DNA from: Thermodesulfobacteriota bacterium
GTDB taxonomy: Bacteria; Desulfobacterota; RBG-13-43-22
Assembly: GCA_025454185.1 (NCBI GenBank)
Contig: JALOOY010000028.1
Coordinates: forward strand, 1 to 9,244
DNA length: 9,244 bases
Direction of reading: 5' to 3'
Part shown: positions 1 to 7,383 of the stretch, one piece after another
Numbering within the stretch: the first letter of the stretch is position 1
Layout: every line of letters begins with the position of its first letter
The notes under the pieces: generated by a model
Database searches by the model: none
What the model saw: only the letters and a program-made list of their open reading frames with translations
Told to the model about the DNA's origin: nothing
Made by a program: the position numbers and the translations under genes

Positions 1-1456
1 GGAAATAGCGGAGGGCGATCCAGGCCCGCTCGGGGGTCAGGTCGCTGGCAAAAGGGAAGATGAAGCGATAGTCGACCAGGAAAAGCTTTTCCAGGAGGTG
101 CTCGCTGCCGTAGGCCAGGGCAAAAAGCAGGGCCGCCAGCAGCAGGGTGCGCCCCAGGAGCGGCAGGTCCAGGGCCAGACCGCGCTGCCGGAAGGAGACG
201 CCCAAGTCCAGCCAGGTCAGGCGGGTGGCCGCGGCCCGGCGTTTATACCAGATGCCGATCAGCAGAAAGCCGATCAGGTTGATCCAGAAAAACCACCAGA
301 CGATGCCGTTGACCATCATCAGGGGGAAGGCCCGGTCGATTTTTATCCAATAGACATGGAGCCCGAAGAGCAGAAAAATCAGAGGCAGGTAGAGCCACTG
401 CAAAAACCCGTTCAGGGCGGCGAATTTGAAATAGGATTTCCAGGTGCAGTAGTAAGCGGTAGGAACAGCGCCCCGGAGGGGCTGGAAAAACCGCGTGTGC
501 AGCAGCAGGGCCCCCAGGGGCAGCAGGGCCGCCAGCCCGGCTATTAAGGCCAGCAGCGTGGCGGTCTCTTTGATCGGCCAGATCTGTTTTTGGGGATCGA
601 TCCAGCTCCGGGGATCCGGCCCCAAGGCTGCGCGCATCCAGTTCAGGGCCTCGGCGATGGACTGCCGATCATGGGATTCCCGGATGTGAGTAATGGGGGG
701 TATGAAAACCCGCCGGGCGGTGCCGGCCCCAAAGTCCCCATAGGTCGTAGCCGGCTGCGGGTTCGAAACGGGAAACACCTTCCGGGACGGAGGCGTGAAC
801 AACCATTCTTTTTCGATGTGGCGGACGCCGGTCATGCGGCGCCGGAATTCGTCGTACCGGCCGATGATCATGAGCATGTTTTTCGGCTGTTCGCGCGTCG
901 CCTCCAGGGTATACCCGAACCCGGAGAAGGCCACGGCCTGCACCTGCGGGTCGGTCAGGGCCAGTCGGTAGACGATTTCGCCCCCCAGGCTGTGGCCCAT
1001 GAGACCCACGGACTTGGCATTGACGTGGGGCAGGTTCCGGAGGAAGGCCAGAGAACTCTTTCCGCCGTAAGTTGGGTCGAAATCCGGCCGGCGGGGATCA
1101 CCGGGGAGACCGGAATTGCCCCGGCCGATGGCGTCGATGGCCAGGACCGCGAAACCGCGCCGGGCCAGTTCCAGGCTGTAGGCGTCGCTGGTTTCCCGGT
1201 TGTTCTGGTAGCCGTGGACGTAGACCACACCGGGGACCGGATGAGCGGCTTCGGCCCCCGGGGGTTGGAAAAGTTTGGCCCTCAGGGCAATCCCGTTATA
1301 ATTTCGATAGCCTACATCCCGCACCGCTACCCGGCCGCAATCCTGCTGGATCAGATCGGCCAGGATGACCGCCCCGATCTGCAGCACCAGACAGAAAATC
1401 AGGAACCCGTAAGCCTTGCCGCGATCGACTCGGTAAGGCGCTTCGATGCGTTTCAT
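1..1456 (-). CDS. Membrane-bound alpha/beta-hydrolase, partial (C-terminus off the left edge)
   Basis: An open frame of 485 codons starts at the ATG complementary to 1454-1456 and has no stop before base 1. An N-terminal hydrophobic segment (about residues 16-36) precedes an alpha/beta-hydrolase domain: strand and oxyanion region VVYVHGYQ (77-84), IDAIGRGNSG (107-116), nucleophile elbow GHSLGG with Ser156, probable acid Asp202 in IIGRYDE, and probable catalytic His257 or His262. After about residue 290 come at least four hydrophobic segments (about 298-319, 345-371, 378-403, 432-450), so the hydrolase is tethered to a polytopic membrane domain. The N-terminal anchor suggests the catalytic domain may lie outside the cytoplasm. 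A purine-rich AGGGGAAA lies about 11 bases before the ATG. The gene is 49 bp downstream of the SPOR-domain gene and probably cotranscribed. The substrate is unknown; esterase, lipase or peptidase activity are all possible. The fold is confident, the function is not. Confidence 0.85.
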   Translation of the reverse strand, partial: MKRIEAPYRVDRGKAYGFLIFCLVLQIGAVILADLIQQDCGRVAVRDVGYRNYNGIALRAKLFQPPGAEAAHPVPGVVYVHGYQNNRETSDAYSLELARRGFAVLAIDAIGRGNSGLPGDPRRPDFDPTYGGKSSLAFLRNLPHVNAKSVGLMGHSLGGEIVYRLALTDPQVQAVAFSGFGYTLEATREQPKNMLMIIGRYDEFRRRMTGVRHIEKEWLFTPPSRKVFPVSNPQPATTYGDFGAGTARRVFIPPITHIRESHDRQSIAEALNWMRAALGPDPRSWIDPQKQIWPIKETATLLALIAGLAALLPLGALLLHTRFFQPLRGAVPTAYYCTWKSYFKFAALNGFLQWLYLPLIFLLFGLHVYWIKIDRAFPLMMVNGIVWWFFWINLIGFLLIGIWYKRRAAATRLTWLDLGVSFRQRGLALDLPLLGRTLLLAALLFALAYGSEHLLEKLFLVDYRFIFPFASDLTPERAWIALRYF

Positions 1457-1505
1457 GGCGCGCGGCTTTCCCCTGCGGCTGAAACAGCCTTGGCCTTGAA
1501 AAAGT

Positions 1506-2609
1506 TCAGCGGGTCAGGACTTCGGCCTTGACTATCCAGAAAAAACGACTATACCGGTTCCCCCGATACTCGATGAGGGCGTTTATTCTTTGCCCGATCT
1601 TGAAAAAGGGCAGGTTGTTTTCGGAGAACACCGTCAGCAGGTCGCCTTCTTTTTCGGTGAGCAAATTCGCGTAGCCGGCCACTTCTTTCGTGTCCTCCAC
1701 CTGCAGGATAAGCCGGAAAATTTCCTTGACGGGCTTGAGCCCCAACTGGCCCGATGATAAAGAGCTAAACTCCCGGATAGACCCCTGGAGCCAGGCCCGG
1801 TTGGCCGGGATGGTATTGTCGGCCTGGGGGGGCCCCTCGGGGTTCATTCTGGAAATGCTCCCGCCGGGCAGGGATGGACCCTGGGCGGCGGGTTCGCCCC
1901 CTTTGGTCAAAGTTTTTCCGGTTTCGGAGGCGGCCCTTTTCCGGGCCTCCGGGGCGGCCCCTTCTTCGGGTTTTCGCTTCGAGCCGGATTCCTTGGACTC
2001 GGCGGGAACTTTTGGGGCTCGGTCCGGCCCTTTTACCCGCGGGGGCTGCTCCGGTGAGGCTCGTGCAGGCAGGGGCGATTCGACCTGCGGCGGAATGGGT
2101 TTCACGATCTTCCAGGAAGATTTTTCCTCGGTTTTCAGGGACGCCGGATCGGGAGGTTTCGTCACGGGGGCCGGGGAAATGCGGGCGGCCTGGGGGTTCC
2201 TATTCGTTACCAAAACGTCTTCCGGAAGGGGATCGCCTTTCCAAACGAAGGCTTCCGGTGAAACCGGTTTGATCAAGGGGAGCAGGGCTTCGGCCTGGGC
2301 CCGGGTTTCGAACCTCCCGATCCGCACGGCAAAGAGGGCCCCGGTTTTCTCGATGCGCAGGTTGTCCCGGCTCGCTTCCGGCAGGGCATTATAGATCGAG
2401 GCGTATTGAAATTTGGCATTTTTCAGGTGTTTGAAGATTCCGGCCTGAACAGCGTAGGTTTCCGCCAAAGCCTCTCCGGCTCCCAGCAGGAGGAGCAGGA
2501 GCAATAGCCCGATCCAGGGCCTTAGGCGAAAATGATCGGTTACCCCGGGACAAAAATGGTCCGGGTCCTGCGCTGGATGAAAAAAAGGCTTGGGGGTTGT
2601 CAAAGGCAT
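1506..2609 (-). CDS. SPOR-domain envelope protein with Pro/Lys/Glu-rich linker
   Basis: This 367-residue protein has a leucine-rich hydrophobic core (about 33-45) followed by GAGEALA, a plausible signal-peptidase site near residue 49. The N-region before the core is long, about 30 residues. Residues about 51-124 look like a SPOR domain: TYAVQAGIF at the start, a helix, then FAVRIGRFETRAQAEALL. SPOR domains are known to bind denuded peptidoglycan glycans, often at division sites. A low-complexity linker rich in Pro, Lys, Glu and Ala (about 140-255) would let the protein span the periplasm. The last 110 residues form a separate domain I do not recognise; it contains GDLLTVF and GQRINALIEYRG and could be a small beta-rich fold. 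The start is supported by AAAGGA seven bases upstream and a strong promoter just before it. The stop is TGA. It heads a likely two-gene operon with the hydrolase. SPOR assignment is fairly sure; the exact role is not. Confidence 0.85.
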   Translation of the reverse strand: MPLTTPKPFFHPAQDPDHFCPGVTDHFRLRPWIGLLLLLLLLGAGEALAETYAVQAGIFKHLKNAKFQYASIYNALPEASRDNLRIEKTGALFAVRIGRFETRAQAEALLPLIKPVSPEAFVWKGDPLPEDVLVTNRNPQAARISPAPVTKPPDPASLKTEEKSSWKIVKPIPPQVESPLPARASPEQPPRVKGPDRAPKVPAESKESGSKRKPEEGAAPEARKRAASETGKTLTKGGEPAAQGPSLPGGSISRMNPEGPPQADNTIPANRAWLQGSIREFSSLSSGQLGLKPVKEIFRLILQVEDTKEVAGYANLLTEKEGDLLTVFSENNLPFFKIGQRINALIEYRGNRYSRFFWIVKAEVLTR

Positions 2610-2616
2610 GCCGCGA

Positions 2617-2622
2617 TCCTTT
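2617..2622 (-). promoter_or_regulatory. Ribosome binding site of the SPOR-domain gene
   Basis: On the minus strand AAAGGA sits seven bases before the ATG at 2609. It supports this start despite the unusually long stretch before the hydrophobic core of the signal sequence. Confidence 0.65.
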
Positions 2623-2640
2623 GGATGATGGAGCCTCTAT

Positions 2641-2668
2641 ATTTTACTTGGATTTAATGTCCTGTCAA
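2641..2668 (-). promoter_or_regulatory. Sigma-70-type promoter for the SPOR/hydrolase operon
   Basis: Read on the minus strand, a perfect -35 box TTGACA (2668-2663) is followed after 16 bp by TAAAAT (2646-2641), which matches the -10 consensus at five of six positions. Transcription would begin near 2633-2636, giving a leader of about 25 bases before the ATG at 2609. The boxes stand out in an AT-rich patch of an otherwise GC-rich region. Confidence 0.7.
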
Positions 2669-2720
2669 CCGATTACCGTGGAAGGGGCATTCTCACAAAA
2701 GGGGGCTGCGGATTTCTTTT

Positions 2721-2750
2721 ATGGCACAGGTTGCCGAAACCGTTTATAAT
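2721..2750 (+). promoter_or_regulatory. Probable promoter of the ABC exporter cluster
   Basis: A perfect -10 box TATAAT (2745-2750) is preceded at 18 bp by ATGGCA (2721-2726), a four-of-six match to TTGACA. A second TTTATAAT lies exactly 20 bp further on (2763-2770) with no recognisable -35 box. Transcription would start near 2757 and leave a leader of about 35-55 bases. The -35 match is weak, so an activator may be needed. The region is divergent with the minus-strand promoter at 2641-2668. Confidence 0.45.
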
Positions 2751-2781
2751 GGAACGCATCAATTTATAATAATCCGGAAAA

Positions 2782-2787
2782 GAGGGG
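2782..2787 (+). promoter_or_regulatory. Ribosome binding site pointing to an upstream, non-ATG start of the permease
   Basis: GAGGGG is the only Shine-Dalgarno-like sequence near the permease start. It is about 25 bases from the ATG at 2813, too far to serve it, but its GAGG core is six bases before the in-frame CTG at 2792. This suggests translation begins seven codons earlier (reading x-YTIALK before MLIGDRGKY). Confidence 0.45.
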
Positions 2788-2812
2788 TATCCTGTACACT
2801 ATCGCGCTAAAG

Positions 2813-3952
2813 ATGTTGATAGGGGATCGGGGCAAGTATTTGGGGATCATCATGGGTTTGACCTTCGCCTCCCTGCTGATCACCCAGCAGTCCTCCATCT
2901 TCACCGGACTCATGACCCGCACCTACGGGGCGATCAGCGACCTGGCCCAGCCCGACATCTGGGTCATGGACCCCAAGGTCCAGTTCATCGACGACATCAA
3001 ACCCCTGCAGGATACGGAGCTGTTCCGCATCCGCTCGGTGCCGGGTGTCGCCTGGGCCGTCCCTCTCTATAAGGGCCTGCTCAAGGCCCGCCTGGAGGAC
3101 GGCAACTATCAGATCTGCAACGTCCTGGGCTTGGATGATACCACCCTCATCGGCGGACCCCCCGTGATGCTGGCCGGCAGCCTGAGCGACCTGCGCCGGC
3201 AGGACGCCATTATCGTCAACGACGTGGGGGCCAGCACCCGGCTGGCCAAGCCCTCCCGGGTCCCGGGGGGCCGGCCGGTTCCCCTCCAGATCGGCGACAC
3301 ACTGGAAATCAACGACCACCGGGCCGTGGTGGTGGGAATCTGCCGGGTCTCCCGGACCTTTCAGTCCCAGCCGGTGGTCTATACCACCTACAGCAGGGCC
3401 ACCACCTTCGCCCCTCGGGAACGGAAACTGCTGTCCTTCGTCCTGGTCAAGGCCCAACCGGGACTGGATCCACAGACGCTGACCCGACGCATCCGGGAGC
3501 AGACCGGCCTGGCCGCCCACACCGCCCAGGAGTTCAAAGACCTGACCTATGACTACTTCATGAAGTACACGGGCATTCCCATCAATTTCGGCATCGCCGT
3601 GGGCCTGGGCTTCATCATCGGCACGGCCATCGCCGGCCAGACCTTTTATAATTTTACCCTGGAGAATATACGCTATTTCGGGACCTTGAAGGCCATGGGG
3701 GCCACCAATGGGATCCTTTTGCGGATGATTCTCCTGCAGGCCCTGCTGGTGGGCTCCCTGGGCTACGGCCTGGGGGTCGGCGCCGCCTCGCTGTTCGGGT
3801 ATCTTCTGGGTGGTACGGAACTCTCCTTCCGCCTGACTCGGGAACTGCTCGTGTTCGCCGGATCGGCCATCGGTCTGATCATCATCCTTTCAGCTCTGAT
3901 CAGCATCCGCAAGGTCATGACCCTGGAACCGGCCATCGTGTTCAAGGGGTGA
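2813..3952 (+). CDS. ABC exporter permease, FtsX/DevC (MacB-like) family
   Basis: A 379-residue inner-membrane permease of an ABC exporter. The first membrane segment (about 8-28) follows the motif MLIGDRGKYLG, which I associate with DevC-type permeases. A large periplasmic domain (about 30-250, MacB-core-like) follows, then three membrane helices (about 256-280, 303-330, 345-364) making the C-terminal FtsX domain, with the conserved ENIRYFGTLKAMGA stretch linking the second and third helices. The length fits the DevC family (about 385). The next genes encode its ATPase (3 bp away), adaptor and outer-membrane partner, so it belongs to a tripartite exporter. In such systems the permease transmits ATP-driven movement to the adaptor rather than forming a wide channel. 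The ATG is the first standard start, but the true start may be CTG at 2792. The stop is TGA. The family is confident; the substrate is unknown. Confidence 0.9.
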   Translation: MLIGDRGKYLGIIMGLTFASLLITQQSSIFTGLMTRTYGAISDLAQPDIWVMDPKVQFIDDIKPLQDTELFRIRSVPGVAWAVPLYKGLLKARLEDGNYQICNVLGLDDTTLIGGPPVMLAGSLSDLRRQDAIIVNDVGASTRLAKPSRVPGGRPVPLQIGDTLEINDHRAVVVGICRVSRTFQSQPVVYTTYSRATTFAPRERKLLSFVLVKAQPGLDPQTLTRRIREQTGLAAHTAQEFKDLTYDYFMKYTGIPINFGIAVGLGFIIGTAIAGQTFYNFTLENIRYFGTLKAMGATNGILLRMILLQALLVGSLGYGLGVGAASLFGYLLGGTELSFRLTRELLVFAGSAIGLIIILSALISIRKVMTLEPAIVFKG

Positions 3953-3955
3953 GGG

Positions 3956-4666
3956 ATGGCGGTATCTCCAACCGACCCGGCGGTTTATTGCCGGGCAGTG
4001 ACCAAGAGCTATGTGAGCGGGCCGACAAAGGTCATGGCCCTCCAGGGGGTGGATCTGGAGGTGCGCCTGGGTGAACTGTTGATGCTGGTCGGTCCTTCCG
4101 GCTGCGGGAAGACTACCCTGATTTCGGTGGTGGCGGGCATCCTGGACCATGACGAAGGGGAATGCCTGGTATTCCAGGAAGATCTGCGGGCCATGGGCCG
4201 GAATTCCAAAACCCTTTTCCGGGGGCAGAATGTAGGCTTTGTTTTCCAGGCCTTCAACCTGCTGCCCACACTGACCGCGCTGGAGAATGTGTCGATCCCC
4301 CTGCTGCTGCTGGGCCTCAAGAAGACGGAAGCCCTGTCCCAGGCCCGGGAGATGCTGGAGCGGGTGGGTCTGGCGGACCGGCTCCAGTCTCTGCCGGCCC
4401 AATTGTCCGGGGGGCAGGCCCAGCGGGTGGCCATCGCCCGGGCCCTGGTACACCGCCCCCGGCTGATCGTCTGCGACGAACCGACCAGCGCCCTGGACGC
4501 GGGCACGGGGCAGAAGGTCCTGGAGGTCTTTCGGGGAACGGCCCTGGCCGAGGACCGGGCCCTGATTATCGTGACCCACGACAACCGCATTTTCAACTTC
4601 GCCGACCGCATCGCCCGCATGGAAGACGGCCGGATCGTGGCGGTGGAATCACAGGTGGCGCATTAG
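3956..4666 (+). CDS. ABC exporter ATP-binding protein, DevA/LolD/MacB class
   Basis: A 236-residue cytoplasmic ATPase with every motif needed for activity: Walker A GPSGCGKTT (46-54), Q-loop Gln98 in FVFQAFNLLP, signature LSGGQ (150-154), Walker B LIVCDE (170-175) with catalytic Glu175, D-loop SALD (178-181) and switch His208. The FNLLPTLTALENV stretch after the Q-loop is typical of the LolD/MacB/DevA export class, which works with FtsX-like permeases. The ATG follows the permease stop by 3 bp, and the purine-rich AAGGGGTGAGGG spanning that stop can serve as ribosome binding site, so the two are probably translationally coupled. It is a stand-alone ATPase, unlike MacB, in which ATPase and permease are fused. 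Nothing is missing. Family and role are sure. Confidence 0.95.
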   Translation: MAVSPTDPAVYCRAVTKSYVSGPTKVMALQGVDLEVRLGELLMLVGPSGCGKTTLISVVAGILDHDEGECLVFQEDLRAMGRNSKTLFRGQNVGFVFQAFNLLPTLTALENVSIPLLLLGLKKTEALSQAREMLERVGLADRLQSLPAQLSGGQAQRVAIARALVHRPRLIVCDEPTSALDAGTGQKVLEVFRGTALAEDRALIIVTHDNRIFNFADRIARMEDGRIVAVESQVAH

Positions 4667-4680
4667 TGTGAAAATAAAGA

Positions 4681-4720
4681 CGAACATCGAACATCCAACG
4701 TCCAACATCGAACATCGAAT
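4681..4720 (+). repeat. Heptamer tandem repeat, family A (CGAACAT-like), long copy
   Basis: The spacer between ATPase and adaptor genes holds a head-to-tail array with a strict 7-bp period: CGAACAT (4681), CGAACAT (4688), CCAACGT (4695), CCAACAT (4702), CGAACAT (4709) and a partial CGAAT (4716). It is much more AT-rich than the flanking genes. A related, decayed array lies at 8143-8170, and the 16 bases at 4676-4691 recur exactly at 8138-8153. From memory, similar arrays occur in spacers of deltaproteobacterial genomes; their function is unknown. Confidence 0.85.
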
Positions 4721-4786
4721 GAGGATGAAATTTTCATGCTTGGCTCGATAAATACTTCCTGATCTTTCGAATAGGGAGAGTGGCAA

Positions 4787-5881
4787 ATGGTTAGAAAATA
4801 TGTGCTGCCGGTTCTGGCCCTGGGCGGGTTTATATTCGCCCTCTGGATGGCCTGGCAGTTGAACCGGCCCGTTGTCGCGGCCAAGCCGGTGGCCGATCCG
4901 CCGGCGCCTCCGTACGAAAGCAAGATTTCCGGATCCGGCATTGTCGAGGCCGGCACCCGTAATATTGCCGTTGCCGCCCCGGTTTCGGGCGTGGTGGACA
5001 AGGTCTTGGTGCGGGTGGCCCAGCGGGTTCAAACCGGTACGGCCCTTTTCGTCCTGGACGAGCGGCAGGCGCGGGCTGTCCTGGCTGTAAAGGAAAAAGC
5101 CTGGGCCGAGGCCGGGGCAAGGCTGGCCCGGCTGCGGGCGGCGCCCCGGGGGGAGGAACTCCCTCCGGCCCGGGCGCGGGTCCAGGAGGCGGAGGCCGTC
5201 CTGGCGGACCTGAAACTGCAGTTGAAAGCCGCCGAGGATATCGGCGACCCGCGAGCCGTCAGCCGGGAGGACGTGAACAAGCGCCGCTATGCCGTACAGG
5301 CCGCCGAGGCCCGGCTGGCCCAGGCCCGGACCAGCCTGGATCTGTTGACCGCCGGCACCTGGAAGGCGGACCTGGAGGTGGCCCGGACCGAAGTCGAGCG
5401 GGCGGGGGCCGAGGTCCAGGCGGCCCGGGTGGAGATCGAACGCCTGACGGTCCGGGCCCCGGTGGCCGGCCATGTACTTCAGGTGAACATCCGGGCGGGA
5501 GAGTTTGCCGCGGCCGGCCCGACGGCCCAGCCGCTGATGCTGGTGGGGGACCTGGACCGCCTCCAGGTGCGGGTGGATATCGATGAAAACGACGCCTGGC
5601 GCTTTCAACCGGGGCTGGCTGCCACGGCCTTCGTGCGCGGGAACCCGCGGTTGAAAACCGCTCTGTCCTTCGAATATGTGGAGCCGTACGTGATCCCCAA
5701 GAAGTCCCTGACCGGCGACAGCACCGAAAGGGTCGACACGCGGGTGATGCAGGTAGTCTACAGTTTTCCCCGGACCGCCCTGGCCGTCTATCCGGGGCAG
5801 TTGATGGACGTGTACATCCAGGACAAGTCCGGCCCGGATTCACAGAAGGCAAAGCCGGCCGTTGAAAAGGGACGGCCTTAA
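4787..5881 (+). CDS. Periplasmic adaptor (membrane fusion protein), HlyD/DevB family
   Basis: A 364-residue adaptor that would bridge the inner-membrane permease and the outer-membrane duct. It has an N-terminal membrane anchor (about 5-25), a first lipoyl half-domain (about 47-92, with APVSGVVDKVLVRVAQRVQTG), a long Ala/Glu/Arg-rich alpha-helical coiled-coil hairpin (about 93-216), a second lipoyl half (about 218-258, with RAPVAGHVLQVNIRAGEF) and a beta-barrel/membrane-proximal part (about 259-345). This order is diagnostic of the family, and the length is usual. The coiled coil is where such adaptors meet TolC-like proteins. The ATG is preceded by GGGAG at eight bases, so this gene has its own good ribosome binding site after a 120-bp spacer. 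The outer-membrane gene begins 2 bp after the stop. Family and role are confident. Confidence 0.93.
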   Translation: MVRKYVLPVLALGGFIFALWMAWQLNRPVVAAKPVADPPAPPYESKISGSGIVEAGTRNIAVAAPVSGVVDKVLVRVAQRVQTGTALFVLDERQARAVLAVKEKAWAEAGARLARLRAAPRGEELPPARARVQEAEAVLADLKLQLKAAEDIGDPRAVSREDVNKRRYAVQAAEARLAQARTSLDLLTAGTWKADLEVARTEVERAGAEVQAARVEIERLTVRAPVAGHVLQVNIRAGEFAAAGPTAQPLMLVGDLDRLQVRVDIDENDAWRFQPGLAATAFVRGNPRLKTALSFEYVEPYVIPKKSLTGDSTERVDTRVMQVVYSFPRTALAVYPGQLMDVYIQDKSGPDSQKAKPAVEKGRP

Positions 5882-5883
5882 CT

Positions 5884-7347
5884 ATGCAACGGGGCCTGAC
5901 TATTTGGATCATCATTTCCAGCCTGCTGGCCGGTTGCGCGGTAGGTCCGGATTATCAGCGCAGCGATCCGCCGGTTCCCGCCGGGTTCGGAGCGCTGGAG
6001 TCGGGAATAACCCGGGACGCTCCGCTCCCGTCGGGAGCCGGCGGCTGGTGGACGCTTTTTCAGGACCCGGAGCTGGATCGACTCCTGGCCCGGGCCGTGG
6101 AAAAAAATCATGATCTGCGTCTGGCCCTGGCCCGGGTGCGCCTGGCCCGGGCCCTGCGGGGGGGGGCGGAAGCCGGTTATTATCCGGAGGGGGGAATCGG
6201 GGGAACGGCCCAGTGGTTTCGCAGTACGGAGTCCGGTTTCGTAGGCGGCGCGGTCGGCGGAGGAGGGGCGGCCGGCGGCGGACAGCGGGACGGCGAATTG
6301 TATAACGCCGCCTTCGATGCCTCCTGGGAGATCGACGTTTTCGGGGCCGTCCGCCGGGAAGTGGAGGCCGCCCAGGCCGATTGGGAGGCTTCCCGGGAAG
6401 CCTGGCGCGATACACTTATCAGTTTGCAAGGGGAAGTAGGGCGGAACTATATTGAAATCCGCGCCCTCCAGCTCAGACTACGGATCGCCCGAGAAGACGC
6501 GCTGATGAGAGAAGAGATCGTTCACCTCAGCGAAGCGCGCTACCAGGCCGGGCTGATCGCCGAGCAGGAGTTGGCCCGCAACCGGGGGGCCCTGGCCAAC
6601 GCCCAATCGGTGATCCCGACTCTGGAGAAAAATTGGTGGGCGGCGGTGCACCGCCTAGGTGTTCTTCTGGGTGAAGGCCCCACTGCGTTGGTTCAGGAAT
6701 TGGGTCTTCCCGCCGACCTTCCCCCCGTGCCGGGAGACCTCCCGGCCGGCTTGCCCTCCGACCTGCTGCGTCGCCGGCCGGACATCCGCAAGGCCGAAAG
6801 GGAGCTGGCCGCGGCCACGGCCCGGATCGGCGTGGCCCGGGCCGACCTTTTTCCCCGCTTTTCCCTGACCGGCTCCTTTGGCCTGCAGAGCCGGAATACG
6901 GGCAACCTGGCCGATGAAGGGAGCAGCTTCTGGCGGATCGGCCCCACTTTCCGCTGGAACATCCTGAACCTGCAGCGCATTCTTTCCAACATCGAGGCGG
7001 GAGAGGCCGTTCGGGAAGGGGCCCTGGTGCAATACGAGAAGGCGGTGCTGGCGGCCCTGGAGGAAGTGGAAAATGCCCTGATCACCCTGTCCAGGGAAAA
7101 ACGCCGGACCGAGGTCCTGCTGCAGGCAGTGGAAGCCAACGGGCTGGCCGCCGAACTGGCCTTTAAACGCTATCAGGCCGGATTGGAGAGTTATCTGGCC
7201 GTCATCGATGCCCGGAATGCCCTGCTTCTCTCCCAGGACCAGTTGGCCCAGAGCCGGCAGCAGAAGGCCCTGGGCCTGGTGGCCCTCTACAAGGCGTTGG
7301 GTGGCGGGTGGCAGGAGCCGGGGAGGGAGGAAGCCGAAGTCCGATAA
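5884..7347 (+). CDS. Outer-membrane efflux lipoprotein, TolC/NodT family
   Basis: A 487-residue outer-membrane factor that would form the trimeric exit duct of the exporter. The signal peptide ends in a lipobox, LAGC, with Cys18 as the lipidation site, followed by AVGPDYQRP-like sequence (here AVGPDYQRSDPPVP) typical of the NodT group. Two outer-membrane efflux repeats follow (about 58-250 and 272-465). The second contains the characteristic LLRRRPDIRKAERELAAATA near residues 294-313 and LFPRFSLTGSFG just after it. A glycine-rich insertion near 119-137 (FVGGAVGGGGAAGGGQRDG) is longer and lower in complexity than I would expect. The start is 2 bp after the adaptor stop, with AAAAGGGA about 11 bases upstream, consistent with coupled translation. 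The last residues are acidic and unremarkable. Family and location are confident; substrate range is unknown. Confidence 0.94.
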   Translation: MQRGLTIWIIISSLLAGCAVGPDYQRSDPPVPAGFGALESGITRDAPLPSGAGGWWTLFQDPELDRLLARAVEKNHDLRLALARVRLARALRGGAEAGYYPEGGIGGTAQWFRSTESGFVGGAVGGGGAAGGGQRDGELYNAAFDASWEIDVFGAVRREVEAAQADWEASREAWRDTLISLQGEVGRNYIEIRALQLRLRIAREDALMREEIVHLSEARYQAGLIAEQELARNRGALANAQSVIPTLEKNWWAAVHRLGVLLGEGPTALVQELGLPADLPPVPGDLPAGLPSDLLRRRPDIRKAERELAAATARIGVARADLFPRFSLTGSFGLQSRNTGNLADEGSSFWRIGPTFRWNILNLQRILSNIEAGEAVREGALVQYEKAVLAALEEVENALITLSREKRRTEVLLQAVEANGLAAELAFKRYQAGLESYLAVIDARNALLLSQDQLAQSRQQKALGLVALYKALGGGWQEPGREEAEVR

Positions 7348-7383
7348 ATACAATTCGATTATTTTAGGAGTTCTTTTGGGCTC

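Noticed and set aside
590..1531. Long plus-strand open frame of 313 codons.
   Set aside because: It is antisense to the hydrolase, whose frame carries a nucleophile elbow and membrane segments. The plus-strand translation shows no domain and has Gly/Pro/Asp-rich antisense composition.
2722..2734. Sigma-54-like promoter (TGGCAC followed by TTGC) upstream of the permease.
   Set aside because: Only 8 bases separate the GG and GC elements; sigma-54 promoters need 10, and this spacing is strict.
2807..3520. Minus-strand open frame of 237 codons opposite the permease.
   Set aside because: It is antisense to a well-supported permease, with composition typical of a shadow frame and no recognisable domain.
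4681..4720. CRISPR array.
   Set aside because: Units are 7 bp with no spacers, far too short for CRISPR repeats.
4725..4737. Palindrome ATGAAA-T-TTTCAT before the adaptor gene as an operator or terminator.
   Set aside because: The arms are only 6 bp with a 1-base centre, there is no T-run, and it has no second copy; it may be chance in an AT-rich spacer.
4649..5608. Long minus-strand open frame of 319 codons opposite the adaptor gene.
   Set aside because: It is antisense to a clear HlyD-family gene in GC-rich DNA, and its C-terminus is just the heptamer repeat read in reverse.
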